This document shows positions 36,249 to 44,662 of a stretch of 64,000 nucleotides of DNA, piece by piece. How positions within the stretch are numbered: the stretch's first letter is position 1; each line of letters opens with the position of its first letter. The notes under the pieces were generated by a model. It was not told where the DNA came from, made no database searches, and saw only the letters and a list, made by a program, of their open reading frames with translations. The DNA comes from Lutimaribacter pacificus (GTDB taxonomy: Bacteria > Pseudomonadota > Alphaproteobacteria > Rhodobacterales > Rhodobacteraceae): assembly GCF_900142185.1 (NCBI RefSeq), contig NZ_FQZZ01000001.1, positions 1 through 64,000 on the forward strand, given 5' to 3'. Both the position numbers and the translations under genes were made by a program.

Positions 36249-37127
36249 TCAGATCCTTTCGATGTCTTCGCGGCCGAAAATGCCGTAGGGCCGGATCATG
36301 ATGGTCAGAAGGATGATGAGCGATGTCACCACGTCGCGCGTCGATCCGCCCACGTAACTGTCCAAGTAGCCCGGCACCACCGATCCCAGGATGCCCACCA
36401 GCAAGCCGCCCAGCAGCACGCCGGCGATGGAATCGACACCGCCCAGGATCACCACCGCGATCGCCGGGAAAAGCAGCGCCGACAGGGTCCAGTCCACCCC
36501 CTGCACCGCGCCCCACAGCGTGCCCGCGCCCACCGCGGCGATCCCCGCGATCCCCCAGGACAGGCCGATCGCGCGTTCCACCGAAAGCCCCACCGCCCAG
36601 CTTGCCAGGTGGTCGTCCGAGACAGCGCGCATCTTGGTGCCCAGACGGGTGCGGAAAAACAGCAGCGACGCCCCGATCAGCAGCAGCGCCACCACCCCGC
36701 CGACGATATAGGCCCGGTTCAGGAACACGTCGCCGATGATGACCGGAGACAGGCCGATCCCGGCATTGAGCGGTTTCGGCGCCGCGCCAAGAATGCCCGG
36801 CACCAGCCCGCGCAAAAGGATCTCGATCCCCAGCGTCAGCATCACCACCATGATCACCGGCTGCCCCACCATGCGGCGCAGCAGGAAGCGTTCGACCAGC
36901 AGCCCGAGGGCGAACATCGCCACCGCACCCAGCAGGACCGCCAGCCAGAGCGGCAGACCGTAAGAGGTGAATATCCAGACCACATAGGCCGCCGTCATCA
37001 CCAGCGCGCCCTGCGCGAGGTTCGGCACCCCGGCCGATTTGTAGATCAGCACGAAGCCAAGGGCGACAAGCGAATACATCAGCCCCGTCAGCGCCCCGTT
37101 CAGCAGCAGCTCCAGGAAATACGCCAT
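36249..37127 (-). CDS. livH: Liv-type ABC importer, permease H
   Basis: A 292-residue permease with about eight helices. It begins with the common LivH pattern LLLNGALTGLMYSLVALGFVLIYKSA (key part ALGFVLIYK) and has the coupling loop MRAVSDDHLASWAVGLS near residue 170. GGGAGGG lies six bases before the ATG. It follows the ligase stop by two bases, so all genes of the operon are tightly coupled. Confidence 0.92.
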   Translation of the reverse strand: MAYFLELLLNGALTGLMYSLVALGFVLIYKSAGVPNLAQGALVMTAAYVVWIFTSYGLPLWLAVLLGAVAMFALGLLVERFLLRRMVGQPVIMVVMLTLGIEILLRGLVPGILGAAPKPLNAGIGLSPVIIGDVFLNRAYIVGGVVALLLIGASLLFFRTRLGTKMRAVSDDHLASWAVGLSVERAIGLSWGIAGIAAVGAGTLWGAVQGVDWTLSALLFPAIAVVILGGVDSIAGVLLGGLLVGILGSVVPGYLDSYVGGSTRDVVTSLIILLTIMIRPYGIFGREDIERI

Positions 37128-37129
37128 GC

Positions 37130-39088
37130 TCAGCCCTCCCGTTCCGGCAGATCGGTGATTTCCAGACGCCGGGTCAGGGTGCCGGTCTGGCCGGTCTCGT
37201 AGGTGATCCGCGCCTCGTAATCGAGGCTATGCTCGCCCGCATAGACCGCGTCGATGATCGCCTTGTAATGCTCGTCTATCACATTCCTGCGCAGCTTTCG
37301 TGTGCGCGTCACCTCGCCATCGTCGGGGTCGAACTCCTTGTGCAGGTTGACCATCCGGCGGATGAACAGGGTTTCGGGCACCGCGTTGTTGAGATGCGCG
37401 ATCTCGCCCGCGATCAGCGCCCGCACCTCGGGGCGTTGCGACAGCTCGGCATAGGAGGTATAGGGAACGCCGCGTTCCTGCGCCCACTGGCCGACCGCCG
37501 AAAAGTCGATGCAGACGATCGCGCTCAGGAACTCGCGCCCCGCGCCGATGACGCAGACATCGCGGATATTGGGCGAGAATTTCAACCGGTTCTCCAGGTA
37601 GGTGGGGATGAAGCGCGTGCCGTCGGCCTTGTGCACCACCTCGGACAGCCGCCCGAGCACCACAAGCTGTCCGTCATCGGAAAACTCGCCCGCGTCGCCG
37701 GTGCACAGCCAGCCGTCGCGCAGCGCCTCGGCGGTGGCCTTTTCGTTCTGGAAATAGCCGTCGAACACGTTGTCGCCCCGGATCAGGATTTCGCCGGTGT
37801 CGTCGATCTTCAGCTCGATGCCGGGAAAGGGGCGGCCCACGGTGGTCAGGCTGATATCCTCGACCGATTGCGCCACTGCCAGCGCGCAGTTCTCGGTCTG
37901 GCCATAGAACTGCCGCAGGTTCAGCCCCAGCGCGCGGAAATAGAGGAACACGTCCTCGCCGATGGCTTCGCCCGCCGTATAGGGGCGTTCGACCTTGCGC
38001 AGGCCAAGCTGGTCGCGGATCGGCCCATAGATCACCAGATCGCCCAGGCGATACCACAGCCTTTGCAGGACAGAAGGGGATTTGCCCTCCATCCTGGCTT
38101 CTTCCAGGCGGATGGCGAAGGGCATGAAATGGTCGTAGAGCCGCCGTTTCAGCCCGGTCGTCTCGGCGATGCCGACCTGGATTCGGGTCAGCATCCCCGA
38201 CCAGGCGCGCGGCGAGGCGAAATACAGCGTCGGTGCGATCTCGCGCAGGTCGTGCAGTGCGGTTTCCTGGTTTTCGGGAATGTTGACGGTAAAGCGCAGC
38301 TCCAGCCCGGCCGCGATGGAAAAGGCGAAATCCCCGACCCAGGCCATCGGCAGATAGGCCATGTGCTGCTCGCCCGTGCGGAAATAGCCCGCGGCGGCGG
38401 CGTTTCGCACCCCGGCCAGCACATGCCCGTGCTTGAGCGGAATCCCCTTGGGCGCCCCCGTGGTGCCCGAGGAATGCAGCAGCACCGCCGTGTCATGCAC
38501 GTTCGGGCGCGACAGCAGGTCGTCGCGCAGCGCCGGATCGCCGGCAAGCCGCGCCCGCCCGCGTTCGATCAGCGCCTCGATCGGTTGGGCGCCTTCGGGC
38601 GCCGCACCGTCCAGCCCGCGCGGGTCGTCGTAATAGATCGCGCGCAGGCCGTCCCACTGGCCGCGCACGCTTTCGATCTTGTCCACCTGCTCCTGGTCTT
38701 CGGCCACGGCGGCGCAGATATTCTCGCGCTGCATCTGCCCCAGGATTTCACTGGGCTGGGCATCGGAATAGGCGGGCGAGGGCACCGCCCGCAGGCAGAC
38801 CAGCGCCAGCATGGCGAAATAAAGCTGCGGGCGATTGTCGCCAACCACAAGCACCACGTCGCCACGCCCTATCCCCTGCTCTTCGAAACCGGCGGCCAGG
38901 GCCAGCACGACGTCCAGGTAATCCGGCCAGGTCAGTTCGTGCCAGATCCCGTGGTCGCGCTCGCGCATGGCGATGCCGTTGGGATAGTCGCGCGCGTTGC
39001 GTGCCAGGATCGCGATCAGGTGATCGTCCGCTTTCCAGTTCGGATGCAGCGCCGCCGCCGCGTCGTCGGTCACTCGATCAAGCCGCAT
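37130..39088 (-). CDS. Long-chain-type acyl-CoA ligase (AMP-forming)
   Basis: A 652-residue AMP-forming synthetase of the long-chain fatty acyl-CoA ligase type, with the ATP loop LLHSSGTTGAPKG near residue 200, the AMP-binding YGQTENCAL motif, and the hinge motif GDAGEFSDDGQLVVLGR. The C-terminal lysine region is KADGTRFIPTYLENRLK. It overlaps livG by eleven bases and sits between transporter genes, so import and CoA activation are encoded as one unit. FadD15-like proteins use long or aromatic acids. The substrate is not evident. Confidence 0.88.
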   Translation of the reverse strand: MRLDRVTDDAAAALHPNWKADDHLIAILARNARDYPNGIAMRERDHGIWHELTWPDYLDVVLALAAGFEEQGIGRGDVVLVVGDNRPQLYFAMLALVCLRAVPSPAYSDAQPSEILGQMQRENICAAVAEDQEQVDKIESVRGQWDGLRAIYYDDPRGLDGAAPEGAQPIEALIERGRARLAGDPALRDDLLSRPNVHDTAVLLHSSGTTGAPKGIPLKHGHVLAGVRNAAAAGYFRTGEQHMAYLPMAWVGDFAFSIAAGLELRFTVNIPENQETALHDLREIAPTLYFASPRAWSGMLTRIQVGIAETTGLKRRLYDHFMPFAIRLEEARMEGKSPSVLQRLWYRLGDLVIYGPIRDQLGLRKVERPYTAGEAIGEDVFLYFRALGLNLRQFYGQTENCALAVAQSVEDISLTTVGRPFPGIELKIDDTGEILIRGDNVFDGYFQNEKATAEALRDGWLCTGDAGEFSDDGQLVVLGRLSEVVHKADGTRFIPTYLENRLKFSPNIRDVCVIGAGREFLSAIVCIDFSAVGQWAQERGVPYTSYAELSQRPEVRALIAGEIAHLNNAVPETLFIRRMVNLHKEFDPDDGEVTRTRKLRRNVIDEHYKAIIDAVYAGEHSLDYEARITYETGQTGTLTRRLEITDLPEREG

Positions 39089-39863
39089 CGCCGGTTCTCC
39101 CGATATAGGCCGCCACCACGGCTGGATCGGCGATGGCCTCTTTCGGCGGTCCCTCGGCCAGCGCCATGCCGTCGTTGAGCACCAGCGTGCGGTCGCAGAT
39201 CGCGGTGATCACGTCCATGTGGTGCTCGATGATCAGGACGGTCAGGCCAAGGCTTTCCTGCGCATCGAGGATGAAGCGCACCATGTATTCCTTTTCCTCC
39301 TGGTTCATGCCCGCCATCGGTTCGTCCAGCACCAGCATCCGAGGCTCGGCCGACAGCGCACGCGCCAGTTCGACGCGTTTCTGCAGGCCCAGGGGGATCA
39401 CGTCCACATGCTCGTCGCGCACGCTTTCGAGTTGCAGAAGGTCGATCACCTCTTCCACCTTCTCGCGGTGCTGTATTTCTTCGCGGCGCGCCCACCACGG
39501 ATAGAACAACGAGGCCAGCGGATTGGGATGCATGAAGTTGTGCCGCCCCATCAGGATGTTGTCGAGCACGCTCATGCCGCGAAACAGCGCCACGTTCTGA
39601 AAGGTTCTGGCAATGCCGCCCGCCGCGATCCGATACGGCTTCATGCCGTTGATCTGCCGCCCTTCGAACAGGATGCGCCCCTCTTGCGGCGGATAGAAGC
39701 CGGTGATGCAGTTGACCAGCGTCGTCTTGCCCGAGCCGTTCGGCCCGACCAGCCCGTAGATCTGGCCCTGCGCGACCGAAACCGACACGCCCTTGAGCGC
39801 GTGTATCCCGCCGAACCAGCGGCTCACGTTCTCGCATTGCAGTACGTTTTCGCTGGCGCTCAT
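39078..39863 (-). CDS. livG: Liv-type ABC importer, ATPase G
   Basis: A 261-residue ATPase, first gene of the operon. Walker A is GPNGSGKTT and Walker B MLVLDEPMAGM. The signature region is IPLGLQKRVELARAL rather than the LSGGQ seen in most ABC ATPases; this substitution occurs in ligand-activation operons of this kind but is worth noting. It partners LivF. The divergent LysR gene lies 120 bases upstream. Confidence 0.9.
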   Translation of the reverse strand: MSASENVLQCENVSRWFGGIHALKGVSVSVAQGQIYGLVGPNGSGKTTLVNCITGFYPPQEGRILFEGRQINGMKPYRIAAGGIARTFQNVALFRGMSVLDNILMGRHNFMHPNPLASLFYPWWARREEIQHREKVEEVIDLLQLESVRDEHVDVIPLGLQKRVELARALSAEPRMLVLDEPMAGMNQEEKEYMVRFILDAQESLGLTVLIIEHHMDVITAICDRTLVLNDGMALAEGPPKEAIADPAVVAAYIGRTGDAA

Positions 39864-39961
39864 GGCAGCCGCAGGGGCCGTGATACCGGCCCTCCTCCCG
39901 TGGCGATCCGCATCAGTTCCTCCCAGACCACTGCGTTCAGGACGAGGCTAGCAAAGGACAT

Positions 39962-39975
39962 GCTTTCTGATAAGC
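39962..39975. promoter_or_regulatory. GCTT-N6-AAGC dyad ahead of lysR
   Basis: A short inverted repeat eight bases upstream of the lysR ATG, in the gap shared with the divergent transport operon. It could be an autoregulatory site, but the arms are only four bases. Confidence 0.25.
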
Positions 39976-39983
39976 TGTAAATT

Positions 39984-40892
39984 ATGGAAAGAAACGTTCT
40001 AAGAAATCGAACGCACCCCAACCTGGTCGATCACCTCGAAGCTTTCGTCACAGTCTATGAGGCCGGCGGTTTTTCGGCGGCGGCGCGGGTGCTGGGCCGG
40101 GCGGTTTCGTCGGTCAGCTACGCGGTTGCCCAGCTTGAATCGCATTGCGGTTTCGAACTGCTCAGCCGCGGCGCCGGCCAGGTAAGCCTGACCGAACGTG
40201 GCCGGGCCGTCTTCGCCGAGGCGCGCACCGTGGTCGACAACGCCCGGCGATTCTCGGCCCATGCCCGGCTTTTGCAAAGCGGCGAGGAAACGCGCCTGCG
40301 CGTGCTGGTGGACGTGCTTTTCCCCCGCCAGCGCCTGAACGAGGCGCTGCTGGCCTTTGGCGCGCGCCACCCGCGGGCGCGGATTCAGCTTTTCAACGTG
40401 TCGCTCAACACCATGTGGAGCGATCTGCGTCATGGCGAATACGATCTGGCCATGGCGCTGACCGGCGCGATCCCTTCGGACATGGAGGCGCGGGCCTTTG
40501 GCGAAGAGCGGCTTGCCCCCTATTGCGCCGTGACGCATCCGCTGGCCGCGGTGAAAGGGCCGGTGCCCGCCGGTGCCTTTCAGGCCGAGCGGCAGTTCTA
40601 TTACATCGGCGATCCCACCATCGACGTGGAGCGCGTGGGCCGCGTGTTTTCGACCGATATCTGGACGGTCGACGATGTCGAACAGATCCGGCGGCTGGTG
40701 ATGGCCGGGGCGGGCTGGTGCTTCGGGGCGGATTTCACCTTCGAAAACGAACTTGCCACGGGCCAGGTCCGGCGGCTCGATTGCGCCGACCCCAAGTTTC
40801 ATCCGGTGCGCAATATCGGCGTGGTCTGGCCGCTCGAACGCCCGCCGGGCATTCTCGGCACGTCCTTCATCGAGCTTTGCTGCAAACCGTGA
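39984..40892 (+). CDS. LysR-family regulator, divergent from Liv/CoA-ligase operon
   Basis: A 302-residue LysR regulator with the N-terminal helix-turn-helix GGFSAAARVLGRAVSSVSYAVAQLE (key part SAAARVLGRAVSSVSYA) and an effector domain from about residue 100. It is divergent from livG with 120 bases between, the usual place for the regulator of a catabolic uptake operon. The inducer is probably the imported acid or its CoA ester, by analogy only. Confidence 0.87.
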   Translation: MERNVLRNRTHPNLVDHLEAFVTVYEAGGFSAAARVLGRAVSSVSYAVAQLESHCGFELLSRGAGQVSLTERGRAVFAEARTVVDNARRFSAHARLLQSGEETRLRVLVDVLFPRQRLNEALLAFGARHPRARIQLFNVSLNTMWSDLRHGEYDLAMALTGAIPSDMEARAFGEERLAPYCAVTHPLAAVKGPVPAGAFQAERQFYYIGDPTIDVERVGRVFSTDIWTVDDVEQIRRLVMAGAGWCFGADFTFENELATGQVRRLDCADPKFHPVRNIGVVWPLERPPGILGTSFIELCCKP

Positions 40893-40929
40893 ATGCGACC
40901 GGTTATTTTGCCGGAACATCGCGATCTCC

Positions 40930-42594
40930 TTATTCGGCCGGGTGCCGGTCCCAATCCCCGGGCTTCGGCAAGTCCTCGAACGTGTGTTCGGGCACCGGCG
41001 AGGGCAGCGTCCATTCCAGGGTGTCGGCATAGTCGTTCCAGTAGCTCGCGGCTGTCTCGCGCTTGCCGGCCAGCAGGGTGTAGAAAATGATCCCGATGAA
41101 CAGCAGGAACGAGGCGAAGGACAGCAGCGCCCCCCAGCTCGACACCGCGTTCCACAAACCGAACGCGTCGGGATAGTCGATATAGCGGCGCGGCATCCCC
41201 TGGCGGCCCAGGAAATGCTGCGGAAAGAACGTCAGGTTCGCACCGATGAAGAACAGCCAGAAATGCAGCTTGCCCGCCCATTCGGGATATTGCCGCCCGG
41301 ACATCTTGGCGATCCAGTAATAGATCCCCGCGAAAAGCGCGAAGACGGCACCGACGCTCATCACGTAGTGGAAATGCGCGACCACGTAATAGGTATCGTG
41401 ATAGGCGCGATCGACGCCCGCCTGCGCCACGACGACGCCGGTAACGCCGCCGATCGTGAACAGGAAGATGAAGCCGATGGCGAACAGCATCGGCGTCCTG
41501 AACTGGATCGAGCCCTGCCACATCGTTGCCAGCCAGGAAAACACCTTGATGCCGGTCGGCACCGCGATCGTCATCGAGGCGATCTGGAAATAGCTCTGCT
41601 GCGTGATCGACATGCCGACGGTGAACATGTGATGCGCCCAGACCAGAAACCCCAGCGAGCCGATGGCGATCAGGGCCCAGACCATCGGCAGGTAACCGAA
41701 GACGGGTTTCTTCGAGAAGGTGGCGACGACATGGCTGACGATGCCGAAGCCGGGCAGGATCACGATATACACCTCGGGGTGGCCGAAGAACCAGAACAGG
41801 TGCTGGTAAAGGTTCGGATCGCCTCCGCCGGACGGGTTGAAGAAGGTGGTCTCGAAATTACGGTCGGTCAGCAGCATCGTGACCGCGCCGGCCAGCACCG
41901 GAACCGCCATGAGCAGCATCCAGGCGGTGATGAAGACCGACCAGGCGAACAGCGGCACCTTGAACAGCGTCATGCCCGGCGCGCGCATGTTGAGGAAGGT
42001 CGTGATCATGTTGATCGCGCCCAGGATCGACGAGGCGCCCGAAACATGGATTGCGAAGATGGCCAGGTCCATCGACATGCCGCCATCCCGCACCGAAAGC
42101 GGCGCGTAGAGCGTCCACCCGACGCCCGCGCCACGCTGCCCGTCACCGCCCGGCGCCAGGAGCGACGCGAAGGCGAGGGCGGTTCCGGCGACGAACAGCC
42201 AGTAGCTGAGATTGTTGAGCCGCGGAAACGCCATGTCGGGTGCACCGATCATCAGCGGCATGAAATAGTTGCCGAAGCCCCCGAACAGCGCCGGTATGAC
42301 CACGAAGAACATCATCAGCACGCCGTGATAGGTGACGAGGATGTTCCACATGTGCCCGTTGGGCGTGCATTCGGCGGCCGACGGCCAAAGGCGCAGCCCC
42401 TCGAGGCACATGTATTGCACCCCCGGCTCCATAAGCTCCAGCCGCATGTAGACCGAGAACAGAACGGCGATCAGGCCGACGGCCGCCGAAGTGAACAGGT
42501 AAAGGACGCCGATGTCCTTGTGGTTGGTGGACATGAACCAGCGGGTGAAGAAACCCCTGTGGCCGTTATCCTCGTTCAGCGTCGCTTTGCTCAT
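40930..42594 (-). CDS. ctaD: Cytochrome c oxidase subunit I, aa3 type, isolated copy
   Basis: A 554-residue haem-copper oxidase subunit I with 12 membrane helices. Catalytic landmarks are present: the low-spin haem ligand in [10 protein letters not shown], the D-channel [10 protein letters not shown], and [16 protein letters not shown] with the CuB ligand His cross-linked to Tyr and the channel Glu. The binuclear-centre histidines are in WAHHMFTVG and [16 protein letters not shown] lies five bases ahead of the ATG chosen; a longer frame adds 68 basic residues. No ctaC, ctaE, ctaG or haem-O genes are nearby, so it would have to assemble with subunits encoded elsewhere. Confidence 0.92.
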   Translation of the reverse strand: MSKATLNEDNGHRGFFTRWFMSTNHKDIGVLYLFTSAAVGLIAVLFSVYMRLELMEPGVQYMCLEGLRLWPSAAECTPNGHMWNILVTYHGVLMMFFVVIPALFGGFGNYFMPLMIGAPDMAFPRLNNLSYWLFVAGTALAFASLLAPGGDGQRGAGVGWTLYAPLSVRDGGMSMDLAIFAIHVSGASSILGAINMITTFLNMRAPGMTLFKVPLFAWSVFITAWMLLMAVPVLAGAVTMLLTDRNFETTFFNPSGGGDPNLYQHLFWFFGHPEVYIVILPGFGIVSHVVATFSKKPVFGYLPMVWALIAIGSLGFLVWAHHMFTVGMSITQQSYFQIASMTIAVPTGIKVFSWLATMWQGSIQFRTPMLFAIGFIFLFTIGGVTGVVVAQAGVDRAYHDTYYVVAHFHYVMSVGAVFALFAGIYYWIAKMSGRQYPEWAGKLHFWLFFIGANLTFFPQHFLGRQGMPRRYIDYPDAFGLWNAVSSWGALLSFASFLLFIGIIFYTLLAGKRETAASYWNDYADTLEWTLPSPVPEHTFEDLPKPGDWDRHPAE

Positions 42595-42956
42595 GGGGGC
42601 CTCCCTGGGTGGGGTGCGCAGGAAAGGTGGCGCGCACCGGCGCCGAAGCCGTGCCCAAGGCTCCCGCGCCCTGGACGGACCGCGAGGCAGCCCTTGTTCC
42701 TTCGGCGATGGCCGAGATTTGAATCGGTATTTATAATACCTATTAGTTTGCGATGTAATTGGTATTGTCAATGCCGATTTTGGCGGCGTGGACGACAACG
42801 CAAGGTTGGCCCGGCAACATCCCGTGCTGGTCAGGACTCACGGTTTGCAAGGATAGCCACGGCGCCCGCCTTGCCGACGGGCACGACAGAAAAAGCGCGG
42901 CCTGCAACCAGCACGCCGCGCAGTATGTTCCGGACCGTCAGTTGATCAGTGCAAAG
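42595..42956. other. 362-base intergenic region ahead of ctaD
   Basis: No gene or RNA is visible. The half nearest ctaD is GC-rich leader with its ribosome binding site. The middle (about 42720-42780) is sharply AT-rich and holds the operator array listed separately. The remainder toward the DUF1428 stop is GC-rich with no clear terminator. Confidence 0.7.
42722..42779. promoter_or_regulatory. Tandem GGTATT-N3-AATACC operators upstream of ctaD
   Basis: Two dyads of the same form lie 35 bases apart: GGTATT-TAT-AATACC (42726-42740, perfect) and GGTATT-GTC-AATGCC (42761-42775, one mismatch). Outer arms AATCGGTATT and AATGCCGATT also pair across the array with one mismatch. It lies about 130-185 bases upstream of the ctaD ATG. 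The pattern suggests cooperative binding by a dimeric repressor. I do not recognise the regulator. Confidence 0.5.
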
Positions 42957-43685
42957 TCACGTGGCTTTCCCCGAGTCGAACAGCGGATCGAAGCCGGCCC
43001 ACATCATCCGCATCCCGTCGAAAGGCATCTCGGGCATGTCCTGCATATCGCCCATCTCGGCCTCCATCGCCTTTGCGGCGGCATCGCAGGTGGCGCGGTC
43101 GGGCCAGGCGGCCCAGCTGAACACCGGCACCTCACCGTCCTCGGCCCTGGTCGCGCGGTAGAGGTCGGTCTTCTTGCCACGCGGGACATCCTCGCCCCAA
43201 CATTCGACCATCCCGAGGGCACCGCCCTTCTGAAACATCTTCCAGCCCTCGTCGGCCATTTCCACGTAAGGGGCCTTGTTCTTTTCGGGTACGGCCAGAA
43301 GGAAGCCCTGGTAATACCCCGCGCCGCTATGCGTGCCGGCCTCGTAGACCGGGGCGAAGCCGCCGAAAACCATGCGGCTGCCGTCGAAGGGCATCTCGGG
43401 CATGTCCTTCATCGCCGGATCGTCCTGCATCTTTTGCCAGGAGGCGTCTGCGGTTGCCTTGTCGGGCCATTCGATCCACGAGAACACGATGGTTTCATCC
43501 TCCCTTGCGTCCACGGCACCCTGGAAATCGGTCACTTTTCCTTTCGGTACATCCGCGCCCCAGGTTTCGACCATGCGGATGGCGCCGTAGGATCTGAACA
43601 ACGGCCAGGCGGCCGCGACATGGTCCGCGTATTTGTCCTTGTTGGCGGTCGGAACTGCCGCCACCGCGCCCGTGAAATAGGTCAT
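42957..43685 (-). CDS. Tandem DUF1428 (YbaA-like) protein
   Basis: A 242-residue protein made of two copies of the DUF1428 domain (about residues 1-118 and 124-240). Both halves repeat the same landmarks: Y(F/Y)..G....VP...K..Y, VE(T/C)WG(A/E)DVP(K/R)GK, FSW..WPD(K/R)AT, and DMPEMPFDG.RM. The E. coli relative YbaA is a single domain of about 117 residues that forms an alpha-beta-barrel dimer. The fusion probably makes the dimer in one chain. No activity is established for the family. It is divergent from an HxlR regulator, which may control it. Confidence 0.85.
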   Translation of the reverse strand: MTYFTGAVAAVPTANKDKYADHVAAAWPLFRSYGAIRMVETWGADVPKGKVTDFQGAVDAREDETIVFSWIEWPDKATADASWQKMQDDPAMKDMPEMPFDGSRMVFGGFAPVYEAGTHSGAGYYQGFLLAVPEKNKAPYVEMADEGWKMFQKGGALGMVECWGEDVPRGKKTDLYRATRAEDGEVPVFSWAAWPDRATCDAAAKAMEAEMGDMQDMPEMPFDGMRMMWAGFDPLFDSGKAT

Positions 43686-43783
43686 GTCATGTCACCTTTC
43701 ATGCAGATGTCGTGCAGGCGAATCCTGCTTGCGGGATCAGCGTGCCAGCGGTAGTATTAAAAAACAACTGAAAGTATGAAAAA

Positions 43784-44440
43784 GTGACGAAACAGGCGGA
43801 AACCCCGCGCATACGCTATGACGAAGGATGTCTGGCCGCCCATGCGCTGAACGTGATCGGTGACCGGTGGGCGCTGCTGGTCGTGCGCGAGCTGATATTC
43901 GCGCCCAAACGGTTCCAGATGATCCGCGCGGGCCTGCCGGGCATCACGGCCAGCGTGCTGACCGGCCGGCTGGCGCAGCTTGCGCAGGCCGGGGTGCTTA
44001 CCCATGACGAACGGCTGGGTATCTATACCCTGACGGATGCCGGGCACGGCCTGCTGCCGGTTCTGGAATCGCTCTGCCGCTGGGCCCTGGCGATCCCGGG
44101 GCACGATCCGTCCCGGTTCATCAGCCCCTCGGCCCTCATGATCTCGATGGGGGTCAACCTGATCCCCGACCGCGCGCAGGGGCATGACATGCTGGCGGGG
44201 TTCGACTTTGGCGGCGAGGCTTTCGGGATGCGGCTGGCCGATGCGCGGCTGCAGACCAGCGCGGTGGGCAAGCCGGACGCGCCCTTTGTGCTGAAAGGCA
44301 GCGGGAACACGCTGGCGGCGGCGGTTTACGGCACGACCCCGCTGCCGGTCCTGGTGTCGCGGGGCATGGTCGACGCACGGGGCGACGTGGATGCCGCGCA
44401 GGAATTCCTGTCGTTCTTCAGGCTCTCCGCACCGATGTGA
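43784..44440 (+). CDS. HxlR-family regulator with C-terminal extension
   Basis: A 218-residue regulator. Residues 1 to about 105 are an HxlR winged helix: CLAAHALNVIGDRWALLVVREL, trimmed here to its signature GDRWALLVVREL, then FQMIRAGLPGITASVLTGRLAQL. Residues about 110-215 form a second domain resembling the SCP2-like tail found in some HxlR proteins. It starts at GTG. It is divergent from the DUF1428 gene across 98 bases, a typical arrangement for a regulator of a redox, aldehyde or quinone response, though the signal is unknown. Confidence 0.83.
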   Translation: MTKQAETPRIRYDEGCLAAHALNVIGDRWALLVVRELIFAPKRFQMIRAGLPGITASVLTGRLAQLAQAGVLTHDERLGIYTLTDAGHGLLPVLESLCRWALAIPGHDPSRFISPSALMISMGVNLIPDRAQGHDMLAGFDFGGEAFGMRLADARLQTSAVGKPDAPFVLKGSGNTLAAAVYGTTPLPVLVSRGMVDARGDVDAAQEFLSFFRLSAPM

Positions 44441-44662
44441 CGCTTGCCTTGAAAAACCGGATACCCGTGACCAACTGGATACGGCGCATCGGCGTTCTGC
44501 GATCGACCGGCCGGGAAACCCTTGCCCGCACGGCGTGAGGGCGCGCAGCTTCCGGCCCGGTTCCCCGATCCGGTCGTGCCCCCGTGGCGCGTCTGTTTGG
44601 GATCGACTGTCCCGGATAAGCTTGTTAGATACGCGAGACCCAAATACGGTTAGGCGAGTTGA

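Noticed and set aside
35016-37202. Open frame of 728 codons antisense to livM and livH
   Set aside because: Repetitive Gln, His, Arg and Asp content typical of an antisense frame over membrane-protein genes.
40893-40929. CCGG-N8-CCGG repeat between convergent lysR and ctaD
   Set aside because: Four-base arms in GC-rich DNA are expected by chance, and there is no T-run.
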